Below, piece after piece: positions 37,489-46,349 of a stretch of 64,000 bases of DNA. The translations under genes were made by a program, and so were the position numbers. Source of the stretch: an uncultured Aquimarina sp. Its GTDB lineage: Bacteria; Bacteroidota; Bacteroidia; Flavobacteriales; Flavobacteriaceae. The notes under the pieces were generated by a model. The model was not told the DNA's origin. It searched no databases and saw only the letters and a program-made list of their open reading frames with translations. How positions within the stretch are numbered: the first letter of the stretch is position 1; the number at the start of each line of letters is the position of its first letter. The stretch is from contig NZ_CANLOZ010000007.1 of the NCBI RefSeq assembly GCF_947492965.1, positions 62,001-126,000 of the forward strand, given 5' to 3'.

Positions 37489-37896
37489 TTAGCTTTGTGT
37501 ATTATTTTTTGCCGCAACCACGATTGTAACGTGATTAGAGCGTTTTCTTATTCTGTGTGCACGACCCTGCGGTGCTGGACGTAATCTTTTTAACATACTT
37601 CCACCATCTACACGAATCTCTTTTACGAAAAGATCAGCATCTTCAATGCTTGCGTCTTCATTTTTTGCTTGCCAGTTTGCTATTGCAGAAAGCAATAACT
37701 TTTCTAAACGACGTGCAGCTTCTTTTTGACTAAATCTAAGAATATGAAGCGCTCTTTCTACCTTTTCACCACGAACTAAATCTGCTACTAAACGCATTTT
37801 GCGAGGTGACGTAGGACAGTTATTAAGTTTAGCAAAAGCAATCTGCTTTTTCTCTTCCTTAATTCTTTCTGCCATTTCTCTTTTACGAACTCCCAT
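37489..37896 (-). CDS. rplV: 50S ribosomal protein L22
   Basis: 135 residues. The conserved [20 protein letters not shown] and the C-terminal beta-hairpin loop ([19 protein letters not shown]) that lines the exit tunnel are intact. The hairpin is the site of macrolide-resistance insertions, none visible. The start [13 protein letters not shown] adds a short N-terminal extension usual for this group. It lies 8 bases after rpsS. Confidence 0.97.
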   Translation of the reverse strand: MGVRKREMAERIKEEKKQIAFAKLNNCPTSPRKMRLVADLVRGEKVERALHILRFSQKEAARRLEKLLLSAIANWQAKNEDASIEDADLFVKEIRVDGGSMLKRLRPAPQGRAHRIRKRSNHVTIVVAAKNNTQS

Positions 37897-37904
37897 AGCT
37901 TAAA

Positions 37905-38183
37905 TTATTTTTTACCTTTATTTTTAGCACCAGCGTGCCCTCTGAAAGAACGTGTTGGCGAAAACTCTCCTAATTTATGACCTACCATATTTTCTGTAAT
38001 GTACACAGGAACAAACTGGCGACCATTGTGAACTGCGATCGTCTGACCAACAAAATCAGGAGAAATCATAGAAGCTCTTGACCAAGTCTTGATAACAGTT
38101 TTCTTATTAGCCTCAACATTCGCTGCAACTTTCTTCTCTAACTTGTAGTGAATGTAAGGTCCTTTTTTTAATGAACGTGCCAT
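37905..38183 (-). CDS. rpsS: 30S ribosomal protein S19
   Basis: 92 residues. [17 protein letters not shown] and the signature [22 protein letters not shown] identify it. A head protein forming a complex with S13. It lies 6 bases after rplB. Confidence 0.99.
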   Translation of the reverse strand: MARSLKKGPYIHYKLEKKVAANVEANKKTVIKTWSRASMISPDFVGQTIAVHNGRQFVPVYITENMVGHKLGEFSPTRSFRGHAGAKNKGKK

Positions 38184-38189
38184 ATCTTA

Positions 38190-39014
38190 TTATTTCTTTC
38201 TACGTTCTACAATATACTTATTACTCGCTTTTGTCTTAGAACGGGTTCTAAATCCTTTAGCAGGAAGACCTTTTCTAGAACGTGGGTGACCTCCAGAAGA
38301 ACGTCCTTCACCACCACCCATTGGATGATCTACAGGGTTCATTGCTACTGGTCTAGTTCTAGGACGACGACCTAACCATCTTCCTCTACCCGCTTTACCA
38401 CCAACAACTAATTGATGATCACTGTTAGAAATTGCCCCGACAGTAGCCATACAATTTACTAACACCATTCTCACTTCGCCAGAAGGTAATTTTACTGTAG
38501 CAAACTTACCATCTCTCGCCATAAGCTGAGCAAAAGAACCAGCACTACGTGCCATTACAGCACCTTGACCTGGTCTTAATTCTATACAAGAAATAATAGT
38601 ACCTAGAGGGATATCGCTAAGCGGCATTGCGTTTCCAATTTCTGGAGCAACATTATTACCAGAAACTACGTTCTGACCCACTTGCAGCCCATTCTGAGCG
38701 ATAATATAACGCTTCTCACCATCTTGGTAGTTTAAAAGCGCTATAAAAGCAGTTCTGTTTGGATCATATTCGATAGTAGCAACAGTAGCAGGAATTCCTT
38801 GCTTGTCTCTTTTAAAATCGATAATACGATACCTTTTCTTATGACCTCCACCTTTGTAGCGCATGGTCATTTTTCCTTGATTGTTTCTACCGCCTGATCT
38901 TTTTTTCGGAGCTAATAAACTTTTCTCCGGCTTATCAGTAGTAATGGCATCAAACCCATTAACTACTCTAAAACGCTGACCTGGGGTAATTGGTTTCAAT
39001 TTTCTTACTGACAT
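38190..39014 (-). CDS. rplB: 50S ribosomal protein L2
   Basis: 274 residues. An OB-fold and an SH3-like domain bind 23S rRNA near the peptidyl transferase centre. Conserved [18 protein letters not shown] and [19 protein letters not shown], with the functional His of the latter, are intact. It lies 9 bases after rplW. Confidence 0.99.
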   Translation of the reverse strand: MSVRKLKPITPGQRFRVVNGFDAITTDKPEKSLLAPKKRSGGRNNQGKMTMRYKGGGHKKRYRIIDFKRDKQGIPATVATIEYDPNRTAFIALLNYQDGEKRYIIAQNGLQVGQNVVSGNNVAPEIGNAMPLSDIPLGTIISCIELRPGQGAVMARSAGSFAQLMARDGKFATVKLPSGEVRMVLVNCMATVGAISNSDHQLVVGGKAGRGRWLGRRPRTRPVAMNPVDHPMGGGEGRSSGGHPRSRKGLPAKGFRTRSKTKASNKYIVERRKK

Positions 39015-39023
39015 TTTTTAGTC

Positions 39024-39314
39024 TTAAAGATTACTATATAAATCAATTACATCACCTTCCGCCACCTGTACAATAGCTTTTTTAATAGCTTTTGTTTTAC
39101 CAGTGATCATTCCCGTTTTTGTATAACGTGTTTTACGATCTGGACGGACATTAATAGTTCGAACTTTAGTAACAGATACCCCATAAGCAGCTTCTACTGC
39201 TTTTTTGATCTCTACCTTATTCGCATTTCTATCTACCACAAATCCATAGCGATTATAAACCTCACTATCTGCAGTAGCCTTTTCCGTAATAATAGGTTTT
39301 ATTAAGATACTCAT
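39024..39314 (-). CDS. rplW: 50S ribosomal protein L23
   Basis: 96 residues. It forms the main docking site for trigger factor and SRP at the tunnel exit. MSILIKPIITEKATADSEVY, the NKVEIKKAVEAAYGVSVTKVR segment and the DRKTRYTKTGMITGKTKAIK loop are family-typical. It lies 5 bases after rplD. Confidence 0.98.
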   Translation of the reverse strand: MSILIKPIITEKATADSEVYNRYGFVVDRNANKVEIKKAVEAAYGVSVTKVRTINVRPDRKTRYTKTGMITGKTKAIKKAIVQVAEGDVIDLYSNL

Positions 39315-39319
39315 GGCTT

Positions 39320-39949
39320 CTATTTACTTAAATTCGTTTCAATTCCTTTCAAAGAACCCTCTAAAAGAACAACATTCTTAGCATTAAGTATTTTATAAGT
39401 ACTTAATTCTGAGTAAGTTATAACTTCAGAGCTTTTTAAATTACGTGACGACAAATATACATTTTTATTTGACTCTCCCAACACAAATAAAGATTTTTTA
39501 TCCTCCAGCCCTAACGACTTTAAAACTGCAGTAAAATTCTTTGTTTTAATTGTATCAAAAGTGAAGTCCTCTACCACTGTAATTGCCTTGTCATTCGCCT
39601 TTATACTTAGCGCAGATTTACGTGCTAATCTTTTTAAATTCTTATTTAATTTAAAAGAATAATTACGTGGTCTAGGTCCGAATATTCTACCTCCACCTTT
39701 GAAAACTGGAGACTTAATACTACCTGCTCTCGCTGTACCGGTTCCTTTTTGTTTCTTAATTTTTCTTGTACTACCTGCGATCTCAGCACGTTCTTTAGCT
39801 TTATGCGTTCCTTGACGTTGATTCGCCAAGTACTGCTTAACATCTAAATAAACAGCGTGATCATTAGGCTCTATACCAAAAACAGCATCAGAAAGATCTA
39901 CCTTTCTACCTGTTTCTTTTCCGTTAATATCAATTACTGCTACCTTCAT
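39320..39949 (-). CDS. rplD: 50S ribosomal protein L4
   Basis: 209 residues. The long tunnel loop is present ([31 protein letters not shown]) within the globular Rossmann-like domain. In gammaproteobacteria L4 represses the S10 operon via its leader. Here the nearest structured sequence is the rpsJ-rplC gap upstream. Its ATG overlaps the rplC TAA stop by one base. Confidence 0.98.
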   Translation of the reverse strand: MKVAVIDINGKETGRKVDLSDAVFGIEPNDHAVYLDVKQYLANQRQGTHKAKERAEIAGSTRKIKKQKGTGTARAGSIKSPVFKGGGRIFGPRPRNYSFKLNKNLKRLARKSALSIKANDKAITVVEDFTFDTIKTKNFTAVLKSLGLEDKKSLFVLGESNKNVYLSSRNLKSSEVITYSELSTYKILNAKNVVLLEGSLKGIETNLSK

Positions 39950-40566
39950 TACTTCTGAATAGTTACGTAAGCGTTTTTATGTCCAGGCACACAACCTTTC
40001 ACAACTAGTAGATTCTTTTCAGCTACTACTTTTAACACTTTCAAGTTTTGAACCTTTACTTTATCTCCACCCATTCTTCCTGCCATACGCATTCCTTTAA
40101 AAACTCTTGCAGGATACGATGCAGCTCCGATTGAACCAGGAGCTCTTAAACGGTTATGCTGACCATGTGTCGCTTGTCCAACACCACCAAAACCGTGTCT
40201 CTTTACAACTCCTTGGAAACCTTTTCCTTTAGAAGTTCCTGTTACATCCACGAACTCTCCTTCTACGAAGTGCTCTACAGTGATTGTATCACCTAATTTG
40301 TACTCCTCATCAAAACCTTGGAATTCTACAACTTCGCGCTTAGCAACAGTTCCTGCTTTTTTAAAGTGACCTAAAGCCGCTTTCGTAGCATTTTTGTCTG
40401 CTTTGTCATCGAAACCTAATTGAATAGCCTCATAACCATCCACTTCTTCAGTTCTGACTTGGGTAACCACGCATGGCCCAGCTTCGATCACAGTACATGG
40501 AATGTTTTTCCCATTCTCGTCGAAGATGCTGGTCATACCGATCTTTTTTCCTATTAACCCAGACAT
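39949..40566 (-). CDS. rplC: 50S ribosomal protein L3
   Basis: 205 residues. [20 protein letters not shown] opens the protein; the tip loop [20 protein letters not shown] approaches the peptidyl transferase centre. It is unusual in being separated from rpsJ by 146 bases containing a terminator-like and possibly pseudoknotted element, while coupled to rplD by a one-base overlap. Confidence 0.98.
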   Translation of the reverse strand: MSGLIGKKIGMTSIFDENGKNIPCTVIEAGPCVVTQVRTEEVDGYEAIQLGFDDKADKNATKAALGHFKKAGTVAKREVVEFQGFDEEYKLGDTITVEHFVEGEFVDVTGTSKGKGFQGVVKRHGFGGVGQATHGQHNRLRAPGSIGAASYPARVFKGMRMAGRMGGDKVKVQNLKVLKVVAEKNLLVVKGCVPGHKNAYVTIQK

Positions 40567-40607
40567 ATTTATTAATTATTAATTAGTATACTTATTTAAA
40601 TTTTCGC

Positions 40608-40650
40608 AAAAAAACAGGGTCAAAATACTTCAACCCTGAATGTATTTTTG
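40608..40650 (-). terminator. attenuator-like hairpin/pseudoknot with T-tract between rpsJ and rplC
   Basis: On the minus strand CAGGGT pairs with ACCCTG (40615-40620 with 40633-40638), immediately followed by seven T, the form of an intrinsic terminator inside the ribosomal cluster. A second 7-bp stem AAAATAC/GTATTTT (40642-40648 with 40622-40628) encloses the first arm of that stem in its loop. The two stems interleave with loops of 3, 4 and 1 bases, the geometry of an H-type pseudoknot. A GC-rich stretch (about 40658-40678) with TCCC/GGGA ends lies just upstream. All essential genes downstream must be expressed, so it must be read through or regulated. Confidence 0.6.
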
Positions 40651-40712
40651 CCGTTTTTCCCTCGCACGCAGCTTGGGACATTTCATGTAAGACTTTCTTA
40701 CTGGAAGTTTTA

Positions 40713-41018
40713 TCAAACTTTGATTTCCACTTCGACTCCACTAGGTAATTCTAACTTCATTAACGCATCGATCGTTTTTGAAGAAGAACTATAGATATCT
40801 AAAAGTCTTTTATAAGAACTTAATTGAAATTGCTCTCTTGACTTCTTATTTACGTGTGGAGATCTTAAAACAGTAAAGATCTTTTTATGTGTTGGTAATG
40901 GAATTGGTCCAGTCACCACAGCTCCAGTACTCTTAACAGTCTTAACAATCTTTTCAGCAGACTTATCTACTAAATTATGATCGTAAGATTTTAATTTTAT
41001 TCTAATTTTTTGACTCAT
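40713..41018 (-). CDS. rpsJ: 30S ribosomal protein S10
   Basis: 101 residues from the ATG at 41018 ([20 protein letters not shown]). The frame is open 13 codons upstream but that part overlaps fusA. S10 belongs to the small-subunit head and, as NusE, to antitermination complexes. The conserved [20 protein letters not shown] is intact. It lies 10 bases after fusA. The 146-base gap after it is the largest in the cluster. Confidence 0.98.
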   Translation of the reverse strand: MSQKIRIKLKSYDHNLVDKSAEKIVKTVKSTGAVVTGPIPLPTHKKIFTVLRSPHVNKKSREQFQLSSYKRLLDIYSSSSKTIDALMKLELPSGVEVEIKV

Positions 41019-41028
41019 TTCTGTAAAA

Positions 41029-43155
41029 TTAAGCGTTAACTCCTTTTGCTGCTGCAATCACTTCTTCCGATATATTCGAAGGAGTCTCAGCATAGTGAGA
41101 AAATTCCATTGTAGATGTCGCTCTACCAGATGATAAAGTTCTTAATGTTGTTACATATCCAAACATTTCAGAAAGTGGTACTGTAGCTTTAACCGTTTTA
41201 GCGCCCGCTCTATCACCCATATCACTTACCTGACCTCTACGTCTATTCAAATCACCTACGATATCACCCATGTTTTCCTCTGGTGTAATAACCTCTAGTT
41301 TCATGATAGGTTCCATCACCACAGCTTTAGCTGCTTTTGCCGCTGCTTTAAAACCAAGCTTAGCAGCCAATTCGAATGATAATTGATCAGAATCCACATC
41401 GTGATAAGAACCGTCTGTAAGAGTAACTTTCATAGCATCTACTTCATAACCCGCAAGCGGCCCATTTTGCATTGCCATTTTAAATCCTTTCTCTACAGAA
41501 GGAACAAATTCCTTAGGAACGTTACCTCCTTTAATCTCGGAAATAAACTCTAACCCTACTTTTCCTTCTTCTGCTGGCTCTAATGTAAATACAATATCCG
41601 CAAACTTACCACGCCCACCAGACTGCTTCTTATAAACCTCTCTGTGTTCGGCTCTAGCGGTAATAGCCTCTTTGTACTCTACTTGTGGCTGACCTTGATT
41701 AACCTCTACTTTGAATTCTCTTTTCAAACGGTCAACGATAATATCTAAATGAAGCTCTCCCATTCCAGAAATAATTGTCTGTCCTGAAGCCTCATCTGTT
41801 CTTACTGTAAATGTTGGATCTTCTTCTGCCAACTTAGCTAACGCCAAACCTAACTTATCAACATCAGCTTTAGTTTTTGGCTCAACAGCAATACCAATTA
41901 CAGGATCAGGGAAATCCATAGATTCTAAAACGATAGGATTTTTCTCATCCGACATCGTATCACCCGTTTTGATATCTTTAAAACCTACTGCAGCTCCAAT
42001 ATCTCCAGCTTCAATATATTCTATAGCATTTTGCTTATTAGAATGCATTTGATAGATACGAGAAATACGCTCTTTTTTACCTGAACGATTGTTCAAGATA
42101 TAAGAACCAGCATCTAAACGTCCTGAATATGCACGGAAGAATGCTAAGCGACCTACGAAAGGATCTGTAGCAATCTTAAATGCTAATGCAGCAAACGGCT
42201 CCTTAACATCTGGCTTACGTATTTCTTCTTGATCAGTATTTGGATTAACACCTACAATACCTTCCTTATCTGTTGGAGAAGGTAAGTAACGACATACCGC
42301 ATCTAATAGGAACTGGACTCCTTTATTCTTGAAAGCAGAACCACAAATCATCGGTATGATAGACATGTCCATTACCGCAGCTCTTAAAGCAGCGTGAACT
42401 TCTTCCTCTGTAATTGAGTCTTCATCTTCCATAAACTTCTCAAGAAGCTCCTCATCGTAAGCAGCAACTTCTTCTATAAGTTTTCCTCTTAACTCTGCCG
42501 CTTCTTCTTTTAATTCTTCTGGAATATCAATTACATCAAAAGTAGATCCTTGTGTTTCATCATGCCACACAATAGCTCGGTTCTTAACTAAATCCACAAT
42601 TCCTTTGAAATCAGCTTCATCACCAATATTCATTACAATAGGAACTGCATTAGAACCTAACATATCTTTTACTTGTTGACACACTGCCATAAAATTAGAC
42701 CCTTGACGATCCATTTTATTTACAAATCCGATACGCGGTACTTTATAGTTATCTGCAAGTCTCCAGTTAGTTTCTGATTGAGGTTCAACACCATCAACCG
42801 CACTAAATAAAAACACCAACCCATCAAGAACACGTAAAGAACGGTTAACCTCTACCGTAAAATCAACGTGTCCCGGAGTATCGATAATATTAAAATGATA
42901 TCCTTTTGTATCTGCAACAGCCTGACCATTTTCTGTCGGAAACTTCCACTCACAAGTGGTAGCAGCAGAAGTAATTGTAATACCTCTTTCTTGCTCTTGC
43001 TCCATCCAGTCCATAGTAGCAGCACCATCGTGCACCTCACCGATCTTATGACTTACACCTGTGTAATATAAGATACGCTCTGTAGTTGTAGTTTTTCCTG
43101 CATCAATATGTGCAGCAATACCAATATTTCTTGTATATTTTAAATCTCTAGCCAT
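41029..43155 (-). CDS. fusA: elongation factor G
   Basis: 708 residues, full five-domain EF-G. The GTPase domain has [20 protein letters not shown] (P-loop), [11 protein letters not shown] (switch I), [12 protein letters not shown] and NKMDR. Domains II-V follow, with the conserved VDVDSD-type loop as [14 protein letters not shown]. It translocates tRNA and mRNA after peptide bond formation. Unlike many bacteria, tuf does not follow; rpsJ does, 10 bases downstream. Confidence 0.99.
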   Translation of the reverse strand: MARDLKYTRNIGIAAHIDAGKTTTTERILYYTGVSHKIGEVHDGAATMDWMEQEQERGITITSAATTCEWKFPTENGQAVADTKGYHFNIIDTPGHVDFTVEVNRSLRVLDGLVFLFSAVDGVEPQSETNWRLADNYKVPRIGFVNKMDRQGSNFMAVCQQVKDMLGSNAVPIVMNIGDEADFKGIVDLVKNRAIVWHDETQGSTFDVIDIPEELKEEAAELRGKLIEEVAAYDEELLEKFMEDEDSITEEEVHAALRAAVMDMSIIPMICGSAFKNKGVQFLLDAVCRYLPSPTDKEGIVGVNPNTDQEEIRKPDVKEPFAALAFKIATDPFVGRLAFFRAYSGRLDAGSYILNNRSGKKERISRIYQMHSNKQNAIEYIEAGDIGAAVGFKDIKTGDTMSDEKNPIVLESMDFPDPVIGIAVEPKTKADVDKLGLALAKLAEEDPTFTVRTDEASGQTIISGMGELHLDIIVDRLKREFKVEVNQGQPQVEYKEAITARAEHREVYKKQSGGRGKFADIVFTLEPAEEGKVGLEFISEIKGGNVPKEFVPSVEKGFKMAMQNGPLAGYEVDAMKVTLTDGSYHDVDSDQLSFELAAKLGFKAAAKAAKAVVMEPIMKLEVITPEENMGDIVGDLNRRRGQVSDMGDRAGAKTVKATVPLSEMFGYVTTLRTLSSGRATSTMEFSHYAETPSNISEEVIAAAKGVNA

Positions 43156-43167
43156 TTCTGTTCGTGA

Positions 43168-43644
43168 TTAAAATCTAAAGTGTGAGAATGCTTTATTTGC
43201 TTCAGCCATCTTATGGGTATCTACTCTTTTCTTAACCGCAGCACCCTCTTCTTTTTCTGCAGCAATAATCTCTGCAGCAAGTTTCTGTGCCATAGACTTT
43301 TCATTTCTCTTACGAGCAAACTGAATCAACCATTTCATCGCAGTTGATATCTTTCTGTCCGGTCTGATTGGATTAGGAATTTGGAAAGTAGCTCCTCCAA
43401 CACGACGACTTCTTACTTCTACATGTGGCATTACGTTTGATAACGCATCTTTCCACATTTCCAAAGCTGTTTTTTCTTCGTTTTGTTTTTTCTCTTCTAC
43501 GATATCAATCGCATCATAGAAAATTTTGAAAGCAACCGATTTCTTACCATCCCACATCATCATATTAACAAAACGAGTCACTAATTGATCATTAAAACGT
43601 GGATCAGGTAAAATAGGTCTTTTTTTAGCCTTTCTTTTTCTCAT
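43168..43644 (-). CDS. rpsG: 30S ribosomal protein S7
   Basis: 158 residues. It nucleates assembly of the 16S 3' domain. The signature [20 protein letters not shown] and the [16 protein letters not shown] segment are conserved. In E. coli S7 regulates the str operon from the rpsL-rpsG gap. Here that gap is only 23 bases, too short for a large regulatory structure. Confidence 0.98.
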   Translation of the reverse strand: MRKRKAKKRPILPDPRFNDQLVTRFVNMMMWDGKKSVAFKIFYDAIDIVEEKKQNEEKTALEMWKDALSNVMPHVEVRSRRVGGATFQIPNPIRPDRKISTAMKWLIQFARKRNEKSMAQKLAAEIIAAEKEEGAAVKKRVDTHKMAEANKAFSHFRF

Positions 43645-43667
43645 GTCTTCTTCTTAAAGTTTTTTAA

Positions 43668-44042
43668 TTACTTTTTAGGGCGTTTTGCACCATATTTAGA
43701 TCTACGTTGCGTTCTACCTTCAACACCCGCGGTGTCTAAAGCTCCACGAACAATGTGATATCTAACTCCTGGTAAATCTTTTACCCTTCCACCTCTAACT
43801 AATACTATCGAGTGCTCCTGTAGATTGTGACCCTCACCTCCGATGTATGCGTTCACTTCCTTACCATTAGTCAACCTAACACGAGCAACTTTTCTCATTG
43901 CTGAATTTGGTTTTTTTGGTGTAGTAGTATAAACACGCGTACAAACACCGCGACGTTGCGGGCACGAATCCAAAGCAGCCGATTTACTCTTCTTAGTTAT
44001 TTTGGCTCTACCTTTTCTTACTAATTGTGAAATTGTTGGCAT
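43668..44042 (-). CDS. rpsL: 30S ribosomal protein S12
   Basis: 124 residues. Decoding-centre protein. [20 protein letters not shown] keeps the lysines (43-44) altered in streptomycin resistance, and [16 protein letters not shown] keeps the second resistance-site lysine, so the sequence looks drug-sensitive. First gene of the fused ribosomal cluster, with a consensus promoter 57-87 bases upstream. Confidence 0.99.
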   Translation of the reverse strand: MPTISQLVRKGRAKITKKSKSAALDSCPQRRGVCTRVYTTTPKKPNSAMRKVARVRLTNGKEVNAYIGGEGHNLQEHSIVLVRGGRVKDLPGVRYHIVRGALDTAGVEGRTQRRSKYGAKRPKK

Positions 44043-44098
44043 AATTTGCTTTACACTATTATTAAAATAATTTTAAATTACCTCTTTATAGAGGGCTG

Positions 44099-44129
44099 CA
44101 AAGGTAGAAATATTTTTCAGCAATTCAAA
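44099..44129 (-). promoter_or_regulatory. consensus promoter of the ribosomal protein cluster (rpsL)
   Basis: Read on the minus strand: TTTG (44129-44126), a 19-base spacer, then TACCTTTG (44106-44099). Both boxes and the spacing match the Bacteroidota primary sigma consensus exactly. Transcription would start about 50 bases upstream of the rpsL ATG. It is the best-formed promoter in the window, as expected for the strongest operon. Confidence 0.8.
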
Positions 44130-44226
44130 TCCTAATGCATTAATTTTCAAATACATTTAAAATGATAGGATTAAACCGTAAGAAATACCTGTATTTTCCG
44201 TTATTTTAGCAGTATTAAATTGCAGT

Positions 44227-45921
44227 TTGAGAACCTTATATTTTTACATCTTCGTCCTTAATATATGTATACATTCTTTTTGTAATGGACAAAATTCGTC
44301 GATTACCCTTCAAGTAAAAGGAAAAGATTCTATCGAAACAGCAAAGATTGATAGCATTTCTTACAAGAAAACATTCGACAATTATATTGATTTAAGAACA
44401 GAAACGAGCAACCTACACAAAAAATTATTAAAAACAGGTTACCTTGACGCAGAATGGCGAGGCATCACAAAAACCTCAGACACCACATTTCTAAGTAGCT
44501 TTATACTTAACCAAAAATACACCGAGCTTATTATAAAATATGACAATGAAACATTACCCTTAAAAATAATAGAAGAGATCTCTAAAAACCCCTCCACTTC
44601 AGAATTTATTATCCCCATTGAAAAAACAGAAAACACCTTACAACACCTAACCAATTACCTAGTAAACCAAGGAAACACATTTACCAACCTTTCCTTAACC
44701 GAAATCATAAAAAAAGAGCAAAAGGTCTTTGCTAAACTTATAAGCAAAAGAGGAGTTGAAAGAAAAATCGATGATATAATCATAAAAGGTTATACCAAAT
44801 TTCCAAATTCATTTTTAAAGTATAATAGCAAAATAAGAAAGGGAAGCGTTTTTAACAAAAGTGATGTTTTAAAAAAATCACAAGCAATCGACAATCTAGG
44901 TTTTAGCAAGAACATAAAACCTCCTGAAATATTATTTGAAAAAGATTCCACCAAAGTATATTTATATCTAGAAAAAAAATCAGCCAATAGCTTTGATGGA
45001 TTTCTTGGGTTTTCGAACGACTCTGAATCCAACAACCTTGAATTAAATGGATATCTAAATTTGAATTTGATAAACAATCTTAATTTTGGAGAAAGATTAA
45101 ATCTAATATATAAGAGTGACGGAAATGAACAACAAAGATTCCAAGCCAATTTATTCCTACCTTATGTTTTCAAATCCCCTATTGGTATTGAAGCAGGTCT
45201 CGACATTTTCAAAAAAGACTCTAGTTTTTTGATTACCGAACAAAAACTAAAGCTTAACTATTTAATAAATGACAAAAATAATATTGCCTTAGGATACAAA
45301 TCAATTTCTTCAGACAATCTTCTAGACGAACCACTACCAAGTTTAAACATAGAAAACTATTCTGCTAATTTTTTCGGAATAAGCTTCAACCATACAAAAA
45401 GACAAAACAACATATTATTTCCAATAAAAAACAATTACCTCTTTGAAATAGAATACGGGACACGAAATACTGATGAATTGAAGACTAATCAAATAAAAGG
45501 AACTATCAACATAGAACACATATTCAAGTTAAACACTAGAAATAACATTTTTATTAAAAATAGTTCGGCTGCAATTTTTTCTGAAGATCTTTTTTTTAAT
45601 GAGCTTTATAGATTTGGTGGAATTAATTCTGTTAGAGGTTTTGAAGAAAACAGCATCAATGCTTCATTATTCAATGTTTTTTCAACTGAGTATCGATATA
45701 TCTTATCAAATAACATATACATACACACAATTACTGACTACTCCTACTTCGAAGACGAAACCAACAACATATCCGATAATCTAACCAGCTTTGGATTTGG
45801 ATTAGGCCTAAATACAAAAACTGGTTTATTCAGAATAATCTTCGCTAACGGAAAAAATAGCGACGCTAACTTTGAGTTTTCAAACACTAAGGTACACCTT
45901 AGCTTGAATGCTACGTTCTAA
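44227..45921 (+). CDS. Omp85-superfamily outer-membrane protein (BamA/TamA-like), TTG start
   Basis: 564 residues. A signal peptide (about 1-21, cleaved near FCNG/Q) is followed by a periplasmic region with at least one POTRA-like unit (about 180-255, IDDIIIKGYTKFPNSFLKY). A C-terminal beta-barrel (about 260-564) carries the VRGF-type loop motif as SVRGFEENS and a terminal aromatic residue. Omp85 proteins insert or secrete outer-membrane proteins. This one is short and has few POTRA domains, so it is an accessory paralogue rather than BamA itself. The start is a TTG at 44227: a stop codon lies 46 bases upstream with no ATG between, and the protein contains no internal methionine at all. It is divergent from rpsL. 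Confidence 0.8.
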   Translation: MRTLYFYIFVLNICIHSFCNGQNSSITLQVKGKDSIETAKIDSISYKKTFDNYIDLRTETSNLHKKLLKTGYLDAEWRGITKTSDTTFLSSFILNQKYTELIIKYDNETLPLKIIEEISKNPSTSEFIIPIEKTENTLQHLTNYLVNQGNTFTNLSLTEIIKKEQKVFAKLISKRGVERKIDDIIIKGYTKFPNSFLKYNSKIRKGSVFNKSDVLKKSQAIDNLGFSKNIKPPEILFEKDSTKVYLYLEKKSANSFDGFLGFSNDSESNNLELNGYLNLNLINNLNFGERLNLIYKSDGNEQQRFQANLFLPYVFKSPIGIEAGLDIFKKDSSFLITEQKLKLNYLINDKNNIALGYKSISSDNLLDEPLPSLNIENYSANFFGISFNHTKRQNNILFPIKNNYLFEIEYGTRNTDELKTNQIKGTINIEHIFKLNTRNNIFIKNSSAAIFSEDLFFNELYRFGGINSVRGFEENSINASLFNVFSTEYRYILSNNIYIHTITDYSYFEDETNNISDNLTSFGFGLGLNTKTGLFRIIFANGKNSDANFEFSNTKVHLSLNATF

Positions 45922-46214
45922 ACACCAAATAGCTCAAAAAGTCATCTTCTGATAGAAAAAACACTAAAAATCTAATATTACAAGTCAATTTTAACTACAA
46001 TTTCCATATTTAAGAAAATCCAAAAAATTAACATTTCAACAAGAAATCAATTAAAACTCTTAAAACCACCCTACCCACTAAAACCTAAAGAACGCACCCA
46101 GACTATAACAAACTCAAAACAAAAGATTTAGACTGAAAAATGAATCCTAAAACAATAGTTTAATCCATCAAATTGACGACCAAAAAACAGACCAAAAATA
46201 TGCCTAATCACAGA

Positions 46215-46230
46215 ACTACAACGTTATAGT
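46215..46230. promoter_or_regulatory. near-palindromic site upstream of the SusC gene
   Basis: ACTACAACGTTATAGT is symmetric except for one base pair and shares its core with the perfect palindrome in the carA-eno gap. It sits about 120 bases before the SusC start and about 75 bases upstream of the minus-33 candidate, a position suited to an activator or repressor. Confidence 0.45.
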
Positions 46231-46290
46231 GGGATTTCACATTATATTAACTTGACCTGAACAATAATTTAATTTTTAACTAAATAAAAG

Positions 46291-46321
46291 TTGTTTAATT
46301 AAGATATTATTATGATTTTTG
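46291..46321 (+). promoter_or_regulatory. candidate promoter of the SusC/SusD operon
   Basis: TTG (46291-46293), a 20-base spacer and GATTTTTG (46314-46321) differ from the TTG-N20-TAnnTTTG pattern only in the first two bases of the minus-7 box. The predicted start site is about 20 bases before the ATG. Confidence 0.4.
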
Positions 46322-46349
46322 GCATTGGCTAATTCAAATAAATTATAAA

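Larger units (their letters stand above)
45922..46349. other. SusC upstream region
   Basis: 428 gene-free bases. The first 280 are AC-rich with no clear structure or terminator. At 46216-46229 lies the near-palindrome CTACAACGTTATAG, matching in 13 of 14 bases a perfect palindrome at 25550. A promoter candidate (46291-46321) follows. No small open frame looks coding. Confidence 0.5.

Noticed and set aside
37478..37517. 13-codon N-terminal extension of S3
   Set aside because: Overlaps rplV and precedes the universal MGQKTNP start.
41018..41057. 13-codon N-terminal extension of S10
   Set aside because: Overlaps fusA and precedes the standard MSQKIRIK start.
43668..44042. Possible streptomycin-resistance change in S12
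   Set aside because: Both resistance-associated lysine regions (TPKKPNS and GRVKDLPG) read as wild type.
45922..46215. Possible small gene or RNA in the gap before SusC
   Set aside because: No open frame with a plausible start, no terminator hairpin and no strong promoter; composition is simply AC-rich.
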